DNA from: a virus
DNA length: 64,000 nt
Virus record (IMG/VR): IMGVR_UViG_3300005289_000004
Location: 1 to 64,000 of that record
Direction: 5' to 3' (one strand)
Shown here: one piece after another, positions 42,683 to 50,873 of the stretch
How the letters are laid out: every line of letters starts with the position of its first letter
How positions within the stretch are numbered: position 1 is the stretch's first letter
Notes under the pieces: model-generated
Databases searched by the model: none
What the model was told of the DNA's origin: nothing
What the model saw: only the letters and a program-made list of their open reading frames with translations
Position numbers and translations under genes: made by a program

Positions 42683-42810
42683 GTTTTTAATTCTAATTTA
42701 TATTGTTTCTTTAATCTTTTATACAATGTCCGTTTTGGTATGTCGCTGTTACTCTCAGCTAGTAGTACACCAGCTAACCCTCTTAATTCTCGTGCTTTAT
42801 TTCCGGTCAT
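42670..42810 (-). CDS. 46-residue basic protein
   Basis: ATG 42810 to TAG 42670-42672. Basic helical sequence containing IPKRTLYKRLKKQYKLELK, a short nucleic-acid-binding-like pattern seen in small Bacteroidota phage proteins. Overlaps the sponge gene by 13 bases and abuts the previous stop. Confidence 0.55.
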   Translation of the reverse strand: MTGNKARELRGLAGVLLAESNSDIPKRTLYKRLKKQYKLELKTCKN

Positions 42811-43005
42811 TTACAGTAGAATTAGTTTTTCATCATTTATAAGTTCAGACTGCCAATCTCTTAAAAGATTTATTGCATGTTTTAATTCTTTCGCTCTAAC
42901 CTGATCTGTTAGAACTTCTTCTGGTTTAATGTAACCACCATCTGAAATGTCATACCAAAAACCATCTGTTGTGACAATTTCTTGTTCGTCTTTGTACTTA
43001 CTCAT
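42811..43005 (-). CDS. small hypothetical protein, first gene of the leftward operon
   Basis: 64 residues, acidic, with a Trp-Tyr segment (DGFWYDISDGGYIKPEEV) and a helical end. It is the first gene behind the promoter at 43032-43063 and therefore likely early. Function unknown; an antidefence or host takeover role is only inferred. Confidence 0.55.
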   Translation of the reverse strand: MSKYKDEQEIVTTDGFWYDISDGGYIKPEEVLTDQVRAKELKHAINLLRDWQSELINDEKLILL

Positions 43006-43031
43006 CTTCTTTAATGTTTAACTTAACAATT

Positions 43032-43063
43032 CAAATATACGACTACTATATGACATTACCAAA
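43032..43063 (-). promoter_or_regulatory. Bacteroidota-type promoter, leftward
   Basis: Minus strand TTTG (43060-43063), exactly 20 bases, TATATTTG (43032-43039). It fires leftward into the early cluster and diverges from the promoter at 43166-43197. Confidence 0.78.
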
Positions 43064-43165
43064 TTTATTTTTATAAAGGGATAGCTTTACTTTTTCGTAT
43101 AGGATGTTAAGTTATAACTGTACTTGTGTCACCCTGTTAAAATAGGTATACTATTTCTGTATATA

Positions 43166-43197
43166 TTTGCAATTGTAAAAGTAAAGTAGTACCTTTG
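43166..43197 (+). promoter_or_regulatory. Bacteroidota-type promoter, rightward
   Basis: TTTG (43166-43169), 20-base spacer, TACCTTTG (43190-43197). It lies about 500 bases ahead of the first rightward gene, so its transcript has a very long leader. Confidence 0.78.
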
Positions 43198-43199
43198 CA

Positions 43200-43706
43200 T
43201 GTATAAGTAGTTGTTATATCAGGAGTGTAACATACCGCAGCTTAAAAGATATTAGAAAGGCCGATAAGTCGTCAAATAGGAACTCCTGATTCCTGATGTA
43301 CTTTGAAGCCTTTTCTGTTTTAAATATTTTATTTAAGCTGTTGTATGTAGTCGTTGAACAGCTTGGGATATAAGAAGCCCTTAAACAAAAACAACCGTTA
43401 AGAAAATAGGCTAAGAAATAAAGAGTTAGCAATGCTTACGCCAGCAACTAACGACCTGAATGACAGAAATGTTCAAACACTTAGACCGCCATTGAGAATA
43501 AGATTTAGCTTTGATTGAGATTTACGAGCTATTTGGGAGGGGTGATGGGTAGTTTTCTTATAGATTGTAACCTTTAGAACTTAGATCAGCTATAATGCTA
43601 GATTATTAATAAGGGTTAACTCAGGAAGGTTGGGATCAAGTATCTCTACATTCAGGGGTATAAGGCGGGAACTGTCTAATCAGCAACTAACGATCATATA
43701 TAGGTT
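43200..43706 (+). ncRNA. candidate structured non-coding RNA or long leader
   Basis: 500 bases without a convincing gene directly behind a promoter. Two perfect stems are visible: ATCAGGAGT (43218-43226) with ACTCCTGAT (43282-43290), and AAGCTGTT (43335-43342) with AACAGCTT (43357-43364). A 13-base direct repeat CAGCAACTAACGA occurs at 43442-43454 and 43681-43693. A 28-codon ORF at 43432-43518 could be a leader peptide. It could be a regulatory leader, an unknown ncRNA, or part of a replication origin. Confidence 0.4.
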
Positions 43707-43925
43707 ATGTCAAGAAGTTATAAAAAGAGTGCAGTAATAAAAGATGGTGGGCATGAAGGTAAGAAACGCTTCAACCAAAACTTTAGGAGTAAAAATAAAA
43801 TACACATAAGGTTAGGTCTTGAACCCAAGTTGCCCAATGAAGTAGAAAATCAATACAATTTATGTGATTGGGGGTGCAGGTTTGAGAAGAGTCATCCCGA
43901 CTATAAAGTAAGAAAAAGAAAATAA
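43707..43925 (+). CDS. small basic protein
   Basis: 72 residues opening with MSRSYKKSAV, a start shared by a widespread family of tiny basic proteins of unknown role. It has a CDWGC pair (residues 53-57) and a basic tail (DYKVRKRK). First gene of the rightward unit. Confidence 0.6.
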   Translation: MSRSYKKSAVIKDGGHEGKKRFNQNFRSKNKIHIRLGLEPKLPNEVENQYNLCDWGCRFEKSHPDYKVRKRK

Positions 43926-43927
43926 TA

Positions 43928-43959
43928 CTTGCACATATAAAAATAAAACACTTACTTTG
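43928..43959 (+). promoter_or_regulatory. promoter, rightward
   Basis: CTTG (43928-43931), 20 bases, TTACTTTG (43952-43959), one mismatch from TAnnTTTG. Lies between two genes, just ahead of 43982. Confidence 0.6.
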
Positions 43960-43981
43960 ACTTATATTAAAAAACAAAATT

Positions 43982-44437
43982 ATGGAAGACCTAAGAATTA
44001 GAGAGCTTGACTTTTTCAAGCACAGAACAATCACTTATATGTGTAAAGCAAGAGTGGGTGAAATGGTAATATTTAATAATGAGATGGTTCACGAATCGGA
44101 ATGTGAAAGAGTCACGGAACCCTTCAAGCTTTCGTATAATCTTATGAAGTCAGGCGCTCAATTAATATCAACAGAGAGGCGTGAACAAATGTCTAAGCAC
44201 AAATACAATGATTCTAACGATGACGAGTACGTAAACGGAGAGTTGAAACAGGCTGCAATATATGCCTTAACGTGTAATGATGATGTAGTTTCCAATTACC
44301 CTAAGGACTGGCATCCTATTTTTGGTGATAAATGTGCTACCAAAGATGAGATAGGATTATTGACTGTAGCTGGAGCTTTAATTGCGGCTGAAATAGACAG
44401 AATTAGAAGGCTGGAAGAAAAGGAAAACAATTTTTAA
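43982..44437 (+). CDS. conserved phage protein of unknown function
   Basis: 151 residues. The C-terminal 85 follow a pattern common in phage proteins of unknown role: STERREQMSKHKY, DEYVNGELKQAAIYAL, YPKDWHPIFGDK, LLTVAGALIAAEIDRIRR. The first 60 residues are a separate segment. Ahead of the HD hydrolase gene. Confidence 0.65.
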   Translation: MEDLRIRELDFFKHRTITYMCKARVGEMVIFNNEMVHESECERVTEPFKLSYNLMKSGAQLISTERREQMSKHKYNDSNDDEYVNGELKQAAIYALTCNDDVVSNYPKDWHPIFGDKCATKDEIGLLTVAGALIAAEIDRIRRLEEKENNF

Positions 44438-44454
44438 CAACTCCACTTTAATAT

Positions 44455-44883
44455 ATGAAAAATCAATTAGCAATAGCAATTAGTTTAACCGCACAGGTTT
44501 TTGAAACTAAAACTGATAAGGCAGGACAACCTTACATCCTACATTGTTTAAGAGTAATGAACGCTGTAGCAGGAGATGACGAGTTAATGCAGATAGCAGT
44601 TCTTCACGATGTTGTTGAAGACACTAACATGACTTTAGAGGACTTGAAAGGTTTAGGATTCACAGACAGGGTTATAACAGCAGTTAGTAGGCTGACACAC
44701 AATTCAGGTGAAAACTACGACGAGTATATTAAATGGATTTCATTTAGCCCTGATGCCACAAAAGTAAAGCTAGCAGACTTAAAAGATAACAGTGATATTA
44801 CAAGACTAAAAGGGCTGACTAAAAAAGACTTTGACAGGATGGAGAAATACCATAAATCCTATGTCTACTTATCTTCCATATAA
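44455..44883 (+). CDS. MESH1-like HD hydrolase, putative alarmone (ppGpp) hydrolase
   Basis: 142 residues with the metal-binding set of RelA/SpoT-type HD hydrolases: PYILHCLRV (His at residue 30), VLHDVVEDT (HD near 50), KLADLKDNSD (Asp near 105). Size matches the single-domain MESH1 group. The enzyme would remove 3'-pyrophosphate from ppGpp, lifting the host stringent response so replication and translation continue. NADPH or another nucleotide could be the substrate. Not a DatZ-like dATPase, which has a different HD arrangement, as far as I can judge. Confidence 0.75.
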   Translation: MKNQLAIAISLTAQVFETKTDKAGQPYILHCLRVMNAVAGDDELMQIAVLHDVVEDTNMTLEDLKGLGFTDRVITAVSRLTHNSGENYDEYIKWISFSPDATKVKLADLKDNSDITRLKGLTKKDFDRMEKYHKSYVYLSSI

Positions 44884-44887
44884 ACTT

Positions 44888-45487
44888 ATGATGACGCCAT
44901 CCCAGATAAGACGATGTGAACGATTAAAACAGGAGACTAAAGCTAGGAGAACGTTACGGTTAGCTGAGAAAGCTAAAGAGAAGCAAAGACAGTTAGTTTT
45001 AAAGGCTAAACAGAAAGCAGACCGTAAATTAGCAAAGGCTGTACCAGTTAAACCTGAACAAGAGAAGCTACCCAACAGACAGATAAATTTAGACAAGTGT
45101 GTAAGAGTACAGCTAGACGATAACACTGAAGTCTACGTAAAAGAAGGAACGGATATTAACACACTTAAAGCTAGACATAAAAAGGCACGTAAAGTAGGTT
45201 CAATAGGTAAGGTTAGAGAGTGGAGTAACAAGCAGGAGCGTTGGTTAGCAGATAATTATAAAGAACTTACAGATGCCGAGATGTCCAAACATTTAGGAAG
45301 AACGCCTCATGCTATCAAAGAGAGAAGATGCCAGTTAAGGTTACTGAGAAACTGCGGGGACACTTTGTCCTTAAAAGCCAAAATAAAGCGCATGAAGGAA
45401 CTAATAACTTTATGTGAAGCTAATCCTTCACCACCTATAAAAGATGGCTATAAACTAGAGCTAATGAAGTTAAGCGGATTATGGTAA
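44888..45487 (+). CDS. basic coiled protein with Myb/SANT-like helix-turn-helix
   Basis: 199 residues from ATG 44888, four bases after the previous stop; an in-frame ATG at 44861 is the alternative. The first 65 residues are an Arg/Lys/Ala-rich helix. Residues about 120-165 form a tri-helical DNA-binding pattern (REWSNKQERWLADNYKELTD, SKHLGRTPHAIKERRCQL) as in GcrA or Myb-like phage proteins. Probably a DNA-binding regulator. Confidence 0.6.
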   Translation: MMTPSQIRRCERLKQETKARRTLRLAEKAKEKQRQLVLKAKQKADRKLAKAVPVKPEQEKLPNRQINLDKCVRVQLDDNTEVYVKEGTDINTLKARHKKARKVGSIGKVREWSNKQERWLADNYKELTDAEMSKHLGRTPHAIKERRCQLRLLRNCGDTLSLKAKIKRMKELITLCEANPSPPIKDGYKLELMKLSGLW

Positions 45488-45843
45488 GAACGAAAACAAT
45501 AGACATTCCAATTTACTTTGGATATTTCAGAATTATAGTGGCTGATGATTTTTCTGATGTTCATTTAGGAGGAGCTACGCACCTAAAGGATGTCAAATAT
45601 TATTCAGCTTTCGTATTTACAGACTACACTCCGAAAGACATACAGCGTTTTACAATAGTGGTAAAGCCTAAGACAACACATAGTATTATTGCTCATGAAG
45701 TAGTACACTTAGTCAATTCCCTGTTTGTAGGTAGGGGTATAACCTTAGATGCACACAACGACGAGCCACAAGCCTACCTTACGGGTTGGTTTACAAAAGA
45801 GATATACAAGTTTATTAAGCCTGAGAATGTTAGTTTGTATTAG
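45481..45843 (+). CDS. putative zinc metallopeptidase-like protein (HExxH)
   Basis: 120 residues. HEVVH within IIAHEVVHLVNSL (near 72-84) is a zincin motif, followed by DEPQAYLTGW whose Glu could be the third ligand. A related protein is encoded at 55387-55854. The substrate is unknown; host protein cleavage or an SprT-like role are options. Overlaps the reversed gene's end by 14 bases. Confidence 0.55.
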   Translation: MVRTKTIDIPIYFGYFRIIVADDFSDVHLGGATHLKDVKYYSAFVFTDYTPKDIQRFTIVVKPKTTHSIIAHEVVHLVNSLFVGRGITLDAHNDEPQAYLTGWFTKEIYKFIKPENVSLY

Positions 45844-46225
45844 GTGAGGATTGCATGAATTTTTCCTTAACTCGTGTAAGTAGCTGTTCTCTTTCTTCTG
45901 GGCTAAGTGTTCCTTTAATGTCGCCTAAATATAAGTCTCGCTCTACCTCTGATAACCCAAACCATAAATTGTACGTATCAAACTCATCTGTTGCACGTAG
46001 GAAGGGTATCATTTCGAAGGCCGAAAGCGATGAATGTTGTGCGTACCTCTTTATAAGCGTAGATTTCGTAACATTAGTACATTCCCATAACAGTTCTATT
46101 AGCATAGCTCGCATAAAAGACTTATCTGTATGAAAATAATCAACAGCAATCCTCCACCTCACACTGTCCAGCATTTCCTCGATTGTAAAACTCGCAGTAC
46201 GACCTTTCCTTTTCACTTTACCCAT
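45830..46225 (-). CDS. hypothetical protein, reversed inside the rightward block
   Basis: 131 residues from ATG 46225. Sequence FTIEEMLDSVRWRIAVDYFH, SFMRAMLIELLWECTNV, ending SPEEREQLLTRVKEKF. No family recognised. It is the only leftward gene in this section, has its own promoter at 46246-46277, and its 3' end overlaps the convergent zincin-like gene, so antisense transcription could regulate that neighbour. A regulator is likely, but inferred. Confidence 0.6.
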   Translation of the reverse strand: MGKVKRKGRTASFTIEEMLDSVRWRIAVDYFHTDKSFMRAMLIELLWECTNVTKSTLIKRYAQHSSLSAFEMIPFLRATDEFDTYNLWFGLSEVERDLYLGDIKGTLSPEEREQLLTRVKEKFMQSSPNTN

Positions 46226-46245
46226 AACACTATTTATATTTAGGT

Positions 46246-46277
46246 CAAAGATAACTATTTTAAAATAAATTTGCAAG
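46246..46277 (-). promoter_or_regulatory. promoter for the reversed gene
   Basis: Minus strand CTTG (46274-46277), 20 bases, TATCTTTG (46246-46253). Its -33 box abuts that of the rightward promoter through a shared TTGCAA palindrome (46271-46276). Confidence 0.72.
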
Positions 46278-46301
46278 TCTGACAAATAGCACATATCTTA
46301 G
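46270..46301 (+). promoter_or_regulatory. promoter, rightward, TTAG variant
   Basis: TTTG (46270-46273), 20 bases, TATCTTAG (46294-46301). Divergent from the promoter at 46246-46277 and overlapping it, so polymerase can probably occupy only one at a time. Confidence 0.68.
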
Positions 46302-46323
46302 CGTTATATTAAAAATCAAAAAT

Positions 46324-46737
46324 ATGGAATTAGAGAACTTGACTAGATCACAAAAAGAGTTAGTAAGCTATAAAATGAAAATAGCTTCAAATGTAAACTC
46401 TCTTTCAACACTTTGCAATGGTTTATCTACTGATGCTGGTTGGTGGAAGGGTAATGAAGAACCAAGTATTGAGTGTTTAGCTGTGAAGTTATGTTTAGTA
46501 CATAGTGAAGTATCTGAGGCTTTAGAAGGTTTAAGAAAAGGGCTACAAGACGATCATCTACCAGAAAGAAAGATGTTTGAGGTTGAACTAGCTGATGTGC
46601 TTATCAGAGTTTTTGATTTAGCAGGACAACTTGATATGGATTTAGGTGGTGCTATGGTTGACAAACTGTTATACAACCAACAAAGAGCAGATCATAAGCT
46701 AGAGAACAGGGAAAAAGAAAACGGTAAGAAATTTTAA
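46324..46737 (+). CDS. MazG-like nucleotide pyrophosphohydrolase
   Basis: 137 residues with the all-alpha NTP pyrophosphohydrolase layout: LVHSEVSEALEGLRKG (ExxE region, about 60-75) and FEVELADVLIRVFDLAGQL (ExxD region, about 88-106). Acts on (d)NTPs; in phages these enzymes can balance precursors or act against alarmone or modified nucleotides. It is the second such enzyme in the window. Confidence 0.75.
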   Translation: MELENLTRSQKELVSYKMKIASNVNSLSTLCNGLSTDAGWWKGNEEPSIECLAVKLCLVHSEVSEALEGLRKGLQDDHLPERKMFEVELADVLIRVFDLAGQLDMDLGGAMVDKLLYNQQRADHKLENREKENGKKF

Positions 46738-46740
46738 CAT

Positions 46741-46980
46741 ATGAGACAAATATTTACAGTAGAAGAGCTAATCAATTTAGGATTTGAAAAGGTAGAGGAC
46801 AGCCCAACATACCTACAATATATACTCAACAAAAACGATTATTTCTCATCAAACTTCATTGCGAGCGAGGACGTATGGAATTTAGAGAGCGGTATGGAGC
46901 TTAGAGTATCAGCTAGCGGAGATGAAAACTGGTTAGGTGAAGAAGAGTTATTAGCAATCATTAAAAGAGGGTATTTATAA
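46741..46980 (+). CDS. small hypothetical protein
   Basis: 79 residues, acidic, beginning MRQIFTVEELINLGFEKVED, a form seen in many small phage proteins. Overlaps the next start by one base. Confidence 0.6.
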   Translation: MRQIFTVEELINLGFEKVEDSPTYLQYILNKNDYFSSNFIASEDVWNLESGMELRVSASGDENWLGEEELLAIIKRGYL

Positions 46981-47204
46981 TGGAAGAAACAGCAGAACTA
47001 ACGCTAGAGGACAAGCTAACCGCATTCTCCCAACAGGTTAACGAAGATTATCAAAAGATAGACTCTGAACAGAACTTAGAACTGGTACTTGACAAAGAGC
47101 ATTTAGATTTAATCTTAACAGTAGGATTTGGAATACCTTATCACAAGGTTAGCTTGATACGTACAGACGGAAAGTATTTAAAACTTAAACTAGAGAAGAT
47201 ATGA
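46980..47204 (+). CDS. small hypothetical protein
   Basis: 74 residues, acidic helical start, no domain recognised. One- and four-base overlaps with neighbours mark an operon. Confidence 0.55.
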   Translation: MEETAELTLEDKLTAFSQQVNEDYQKIDSEQNLELVLDKEHLDLILTVGFGIPYHKVSLIRTDGKYLKLKLEKI

Positions 47205-47440
47205 AAAATTCAATATTAATTGCAATACTAGCTTTTACATGTGTATCAGCATCGGTAGTGTCAAGTAGCATTATTACTACACCCGCTAAACCAAAGGAAG
47301 TGTTTACTGATTGGTACGGTATATCTTCATCCTTAACGTCAGATATTAAAAGATACCACGCAAAAGGATTTATTGTTAAAACAGTTACTTCTGGGGGTGG
47401 TGAAGGTAGTAAATACATTCTTGTAATGGAAAAATATTAA
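47201..47440 (+). CDS. small exported protein
   Basis: 79 residues with an N-terminal Sec-like signal (MKNSILIAILAFTCVSASVV) and a short, Lys/Tyr-rich mature part. Could act in the periplasm, for example in superinfection exclusion; function unknown. Confidence 0.55.
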   Translation: MKNSILIAILAFTCVSASVVSSSIITTPAKPKEVFTDWYGISSSLTSDIKRYHAKGFIVKTVTSGGGEGSKYILVMEKY

Positions 47441-47444
47441 TAGT

Positions 47445-47696
47445 ATGACTAGGCAAGAAGTAAGAAACTACATATTCAACTTTCCCACTAAGTACGAACA
47501 GGGATTTACAAATTCGGAGATATACACTGTGATTGAAGATTTCCCACCTATTACTCACAACGAGTTCTTTAGAGTGCTTGGAGTTAACACAGTAATGGTG
47601 ATTGGAGGAGAGACGGTGACCTATGCGTGCGATATAGAGAAAACGCTGATGGCTTGTTTAGAAGGTCGGGAACTTAACTGGTGGGAGGTAGACTGA
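47445..47696 (+). CDS. small hypothetical protein
   Basis: 83 residues, Glu/Tyr/Phe-rich. Overlaps the next ATG (TGATG). No domain recognised. Confidence 0.55.
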   Translation: MTRQEVRNYIFNFPTKYEQGFTNSEIYTVIEDFPPITHNEFFRVLGVNTVMVIGGETVTYACDIEKTLMACLEGRELNWWEVD

Positions 47697-47953
47697 TGGA
47701 CTTTAATACGAGGTTTAGGATTAAACGTAGGGTTATCAAAAGCAACAGAGTAACTAACCAAAGAGATTACGGTGATGTTGGGTTGTTTTTAAAATTTGGT
47801 GTAGAAACTTTTAAGCGGTACAACGTCAAAGAGTACTTTACGGGCAGACCTTCTGGTGAGGTAGGAGAAATATGGACGTTCGATTTAAAAGCTAGAAAGT
47901 TTGTTAAGCAGGATATTGATTTTATTGAGCGTGAATTAAATATTGAATTATGA
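47696..47953 (+). CDS. small hypothetical protein
   Basis: 85 residues from ATG 47696, basic start and aromatic-rich (YGDVGLFLKFGVETFKRY). Function unknown; coupled to both neighbours. Confidence 0.55.
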   Translation: MDFNTRFRIKRRVIKSNRVTNQRDYGDVGLFLKFGVETFKRYNVKEYFTGRPSGEVGEIWTFDLKARKFVKQDIDFIERELNIEL

Positions 47954-48282
47954 GTGACGTATTTATATCAGTTACAATACAAGATAGCACTACACCTGTA
48001 TGGAAATTATCAGCTTTGTTTTTAGACGGCAAGTATACAATGGTGGGGTTAGAAACTCCATTTGAAGACATGTCGTATTGGGACAATCCAATCTACCTGT
48101 ATGGCACACTTTATCCTCTACTTAGGAGATTTATAGATCACACATTGACTGAAGAAGATGTGTATGAACTGCACGACAATAAATTAGCAACAGTTTTTAA
48201 AGAAGATAACAACTTACCACAAGTGCTATTTGATATGCTTGATAAGGGTAAAGAGTTGGGTTGGCATCTGGTAAAGTTGTAA
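47950..48282 (+). CDS. hypothetical protein
   Basis: 110 residues, acidic, no domain recognised. Last gene before the DNA polymerase promoter. Confidence 0.55.
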   Translation: MSDVFISVTIQDSTTPVWKLSALFLDGKYTMVGLETPFEDMSYWDNPIYLYGTLYPLLRRFIDHTLTEEDVYELHDNKLATVFKEDNNLPQVLFDMLDKGKELGWHLVKL

Positions 48283-48347
48283 CTGTTAAATTGAGACAAG
48301 TTAAACGGTAATAATTAGGTTATCTTAAAAATAAATTGCAGATAACT

Positions 48348-48379
48348 CTTGACATTGTAAATTTAAGATTGTAGATTAG
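48348..48379 (+). promoter_or_regulatory. promoter of the DNA polymerase gene, TTAG variant
   Basis: CTTG (48348-48351), 20 bases, TAGATTAG (48372-48379). ATG follows at 48384, only five bases after the last G of the box, so the transcript is probably leaderless. Confidence 0.65.
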
Positions 48380-48383
48380 CAGG

Positions 48384-50741
48384 ATGAAAAAAAGATGTTT
48401 AGTCGATTTAGAGTCGAGTGCGCTACTATCTCAAATGTTAGATTACAGAACTCTACCATACAAACTACGAAAGGATGCGAAACTATGGTGTGTTGTTGTC
48501 ACAGACTTAGAAACTAAAGAATCTAATGTAGCTGTTGGTAATCAGATCACTAAGCAGTGGATGCAAGATGCTCTCAAAGACTACGACTTCATAATACTTC
48601 ACAACGGGCATAAGTTTGACTTAATAGTTTTATGGTTGTTTGGAGTTCTTGAATACTCAATCGGCTATTTAAATGAAAGTGACACCTGTTTTGGGAGAGA
48701 GGTTCAGTTTGTTGACACCCTCATATTATCTCGTATAGCAAACCCAGATAGATTTGGAGGACACTCTTTACATGCTTGGGGCGTACGCTTAGGAAACTAT
48801 AAAACTGATTTTAGACAACAATGTATAGAAACTGGAGTTATTGAGAAAGGCTCACCTAAAGCATCAGAATTTTTACAGTACACCCCTTTGATGACTGAGT
48901 ACTGCATTCAAGATACCCTAGTTACGGGTGACACCTACGAAGAGTTGGTTAAAGAACTTAGTGGTTGGGATGGATGGAAGCAAGCTATCAAATTAGAACA
49001 TAAACTGGCAGACCTATCAGTAAGAAGAGAGACGTTCGGTTTTTGGTTTGACAAAGAATCAGCTTTAAAATGCCTTGAAGATTTAACTGTTAAGATGCAG
49101 GAACTGACTGATAAGGTTAACCCACTGCTACCCGAAATACCTTTAAGTAAAGGAAAGCTAGACGACTACACCCCACCTAAGAATCAGTTTAAGGCAGACG
49201 GAACACCAACTGTTCACATGGTAAGATTTGTTCAGAGACTAGGTGCTAAGGTAGAAGACAACCAACTGTTCTACGAAGGTAATTGGTATACACTCCCACT
49301 AACTGAACCACTGAAGACTACAGCCAAAGCTACTATAGATGATATGGATGCGGTGAAGATGCATCTTATTGACTTGGGATGGGAACCGACAGAATGGAAA
49401 GAGCGGGATTTAACAAAAGATTCTAAGAAGCAAAACTTGTCTATAGAGAAAAGAGTTAAAGCCTTAGATCGGTGGTATTCTGAAACTATGGCAGGTAAGT
49501 ATAAAAAAGCTAGACTGGCAATTGTTGGTGATAAAGACACGTACAACAAACTAAGAAGACGGCTTAACGAAAATAAACCTGTTAGAGTACCGACCTCTCC
49601 TGCTGTAAGGGTTGGGGTTGAGAAAGAACTTTGCCCCCACTTACTAGAACTAGGCGATAAGGTGGCATTTGCTAGAGACTTTGCTGACTACCTAACCTAC
49701 CGTCACAGAAAAAGCAGTATTGCTGGTGGAGATATAGAGGAAATGGATTTTGACGAGGATATACCAAACACAGGATTCTTGTCGATGTATAGGGAAGAGG
49801 ACGGAAGAATACCAACACCTGCAATAGAGATCGGTGCAGCCACGAACAGATATAGACACATAGGGGTTGCAAACATACCAAGAGCTTCATCAACTTATGG
49901 TAAAGAGATGCGAAGCCTTTTCGGATGTGGAGAAGGATACGTACAGTTAGGATTTGATTTTTCTTCATTAGAAAATAGGGTTCAAGGGTCGTATGTTTTT
50001 AACGGCACAGACGGTCAACTCTTAGCTAAACAACTGATAGCTGACAAGCCTGACGATTTGCACACCATTAATGGGCAGAAGCTAGGTATATCAAGAACAG
50101 ATGCCAAGTCTTTTACTTATGCTATTCTTTACGGTGCGTCTGCTAAGAAAGTTTCAAAGATGCTTAGTTGTACAATGGAGCGAGCAGAACAATTAGTTAC
50201 AGAGTTTTGGGAAGCTGTACCAGCGCTAAATGAACTGAAGCAACAGAAAGAACAGGAATGGTTACAAACAGGTAAAAAATATATTCGGGGCGTAGATGGT
50301 AGGAAGATCAACATCAGAAGTCAGCATAGCATATTAAATGCTTTATTTCAAAGTGGCGGTGTTATCTGTACAAAGTACACCACAGTATTTTTACTAGAAC
50401 AGTTGGAGAAACAAGGTTACTGTATTGATTGTTTTAAAGGAGTACCTGATGTAGCAGAGATGATTTCTTATCATGACGAAAGCCAACTAGCTGTTAGACA
50501 AGCACTTACACAATTTATACCATTTGAAACTGAGGGCGAAGGAAAAGAATTTATCAGTAGTGTTTCGTTAGATTACCAGTTGTCTGCTTTATCCGAAGGA
50601 AAGAGTTGGTATATCACACTTCCTAATGTCGTATCCCAAGCTATTGAAGACAGCATTAAAAAGACAGGAGAGCTAGTTGGATTGAATGTTCCGCTAGGTT
50701 ACGAATGGATAGTTAATAAGACTTGGTACGGATGCCATTAG
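48384..50741 (+). CDS. family A DNA polymerase with 3'-5' exonuclease
   Basis: 785 residues, T7 gp5-like. Exonuclease motifs: DLE (residues 8-10), ILHNGHKFDL (about 71-80) and YCIQD (about 173). Polymerase motifs: A, GFDFSSLENR (about 522-531); B, DAKSFTYAILYGAS (about 573-586); C, YHDES (about 695-699). It replicates the phage genome. Ends in WYGCH with no sign of an intein or intron. Confidence 0.95.
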   Translation: MKKRCLVDLESSALLSQMLDYRTLPYKLRKDAKLWCVVVTDLETKESNVAVGNQITKQWMQDALKDYDFIILHNGHKFDLIVLWLFGVLEYSIGYLNESDTCFGREVQFVDTLILSRIANPDRFGGHSLHAWGVRLGNYKTDFRQQCIETGVIEKGSPKASEFLQYTPLMTEYCIQDTLVTGDTYEELVKELSGWDGWKQAIKLEHKLADLSVRRETFGFWFDKESALKCLEDLTVKMQELTDKVNPLLPEIPLSKGKLDDYTPPKNQFKADGTPTVHMVRFVQRLGAKVEDNQLFYEGNWYTLPLTEPLKTTAKATIDDMDAVKMHLIDLGWEPTEWKERDLTKDSKKQNLSIEKRVKALDRWYSETMAGKYKKARLAIVGDKDTYNKLRRRLNENKPVRVPTSPAVRVGVEKELCPHLLELGDKVAFARDFADYLTYRHRKSSIAGGDIEEMDFDEDIPNTGFLSMYREEDGRIPTPAIEIGAATNRYRHIGVANIPRASSTYGKEMRSLFGCGEGYVQLGFDFSSLENRVQGSYVFNGTDGQLLAKQLIADKPDDLHTINGQKLGISRTDAKSFTYAILYGASAKKVSKMLSCTMERAEQLVTEFWEAVPALNELKQQKEQEWLQTGKKYIRGVDGRKINIRSQHSILNALFQSGGVICTKYTTVFLLEQLEKQGYCIDCFKGVPDVAEMISYHDESQLAVRQALTQFIPFETEGEGKEFISSVSLDYQLSALSEGKSWYITLPNVVSQAIEDSIKKTGELVGLNVPLGYEWIVNKTWYGCH

Positions 50742-50769
50742 GAAATTACTAAAAATTTTAGTATCTTTG
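50738..50769 (+). promoter_or_regulatory. promoter with overlapping TACTAAAA/TTTTAGTA palindrome
   Basis: TTAG (50738-50741), 20 bases, TATCTTTG (50762-50769). The 17-base palindrome TACTAAAAATTTTAGTA (50747-50763) overlaps spacer and box. Fires into the homing endonuclease gene behind the polymerase. Confidence 0.65.
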
Positions 50770-50771
50770 TG

Positions 50772-50844
50772 CTGTTACAGTATCTCAATTTAAGTAACAG
50801 TAAGAAATTTAACACCCATTGCACCTAAAAGTGAGTTGAGATAC
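50772..50844 (+). promoter_or_regulatory. predicted H-type pseudoknot in the endonuclease leader
   Basis: CTGTTAC (50772-50778) pairs with GTAACAG (50794-50800). Nine bases in that loop, GTATCTCAA (50780-50788), pair with TTGAGATAC (50836-50844) downstream, giving a pseudoknot. A further 5-base stem ACCCA (50814-50818)/TGGGT (50859-50863) is possible. Confidence 0.5.
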
Positions 50845-50873
50845 ACTGGCGGGAGTAGTGGGTTTATTATTTT

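Noticed and set aside
43214-43432. 72-codon minus-strand ORF in the gap
   Set aside because: Lies inside the structured region, antisense to the promoter, with no ribosome site or family.
43200-43706. Group I intron
   Set aside because: GCGGGAAC and other fragments hint at it, but no complete core or flanking exon gene was seen.
45855-46133. 92-codon plus-strand ORF
   Set aside because: Antisense shadow of the reversed gene, which has better composition and its own promoter.
48384-50741. Intein or intron in the polymerase gene
   Set aside because: Motifs are in normal order and spacing for a 785-residue enzyme.
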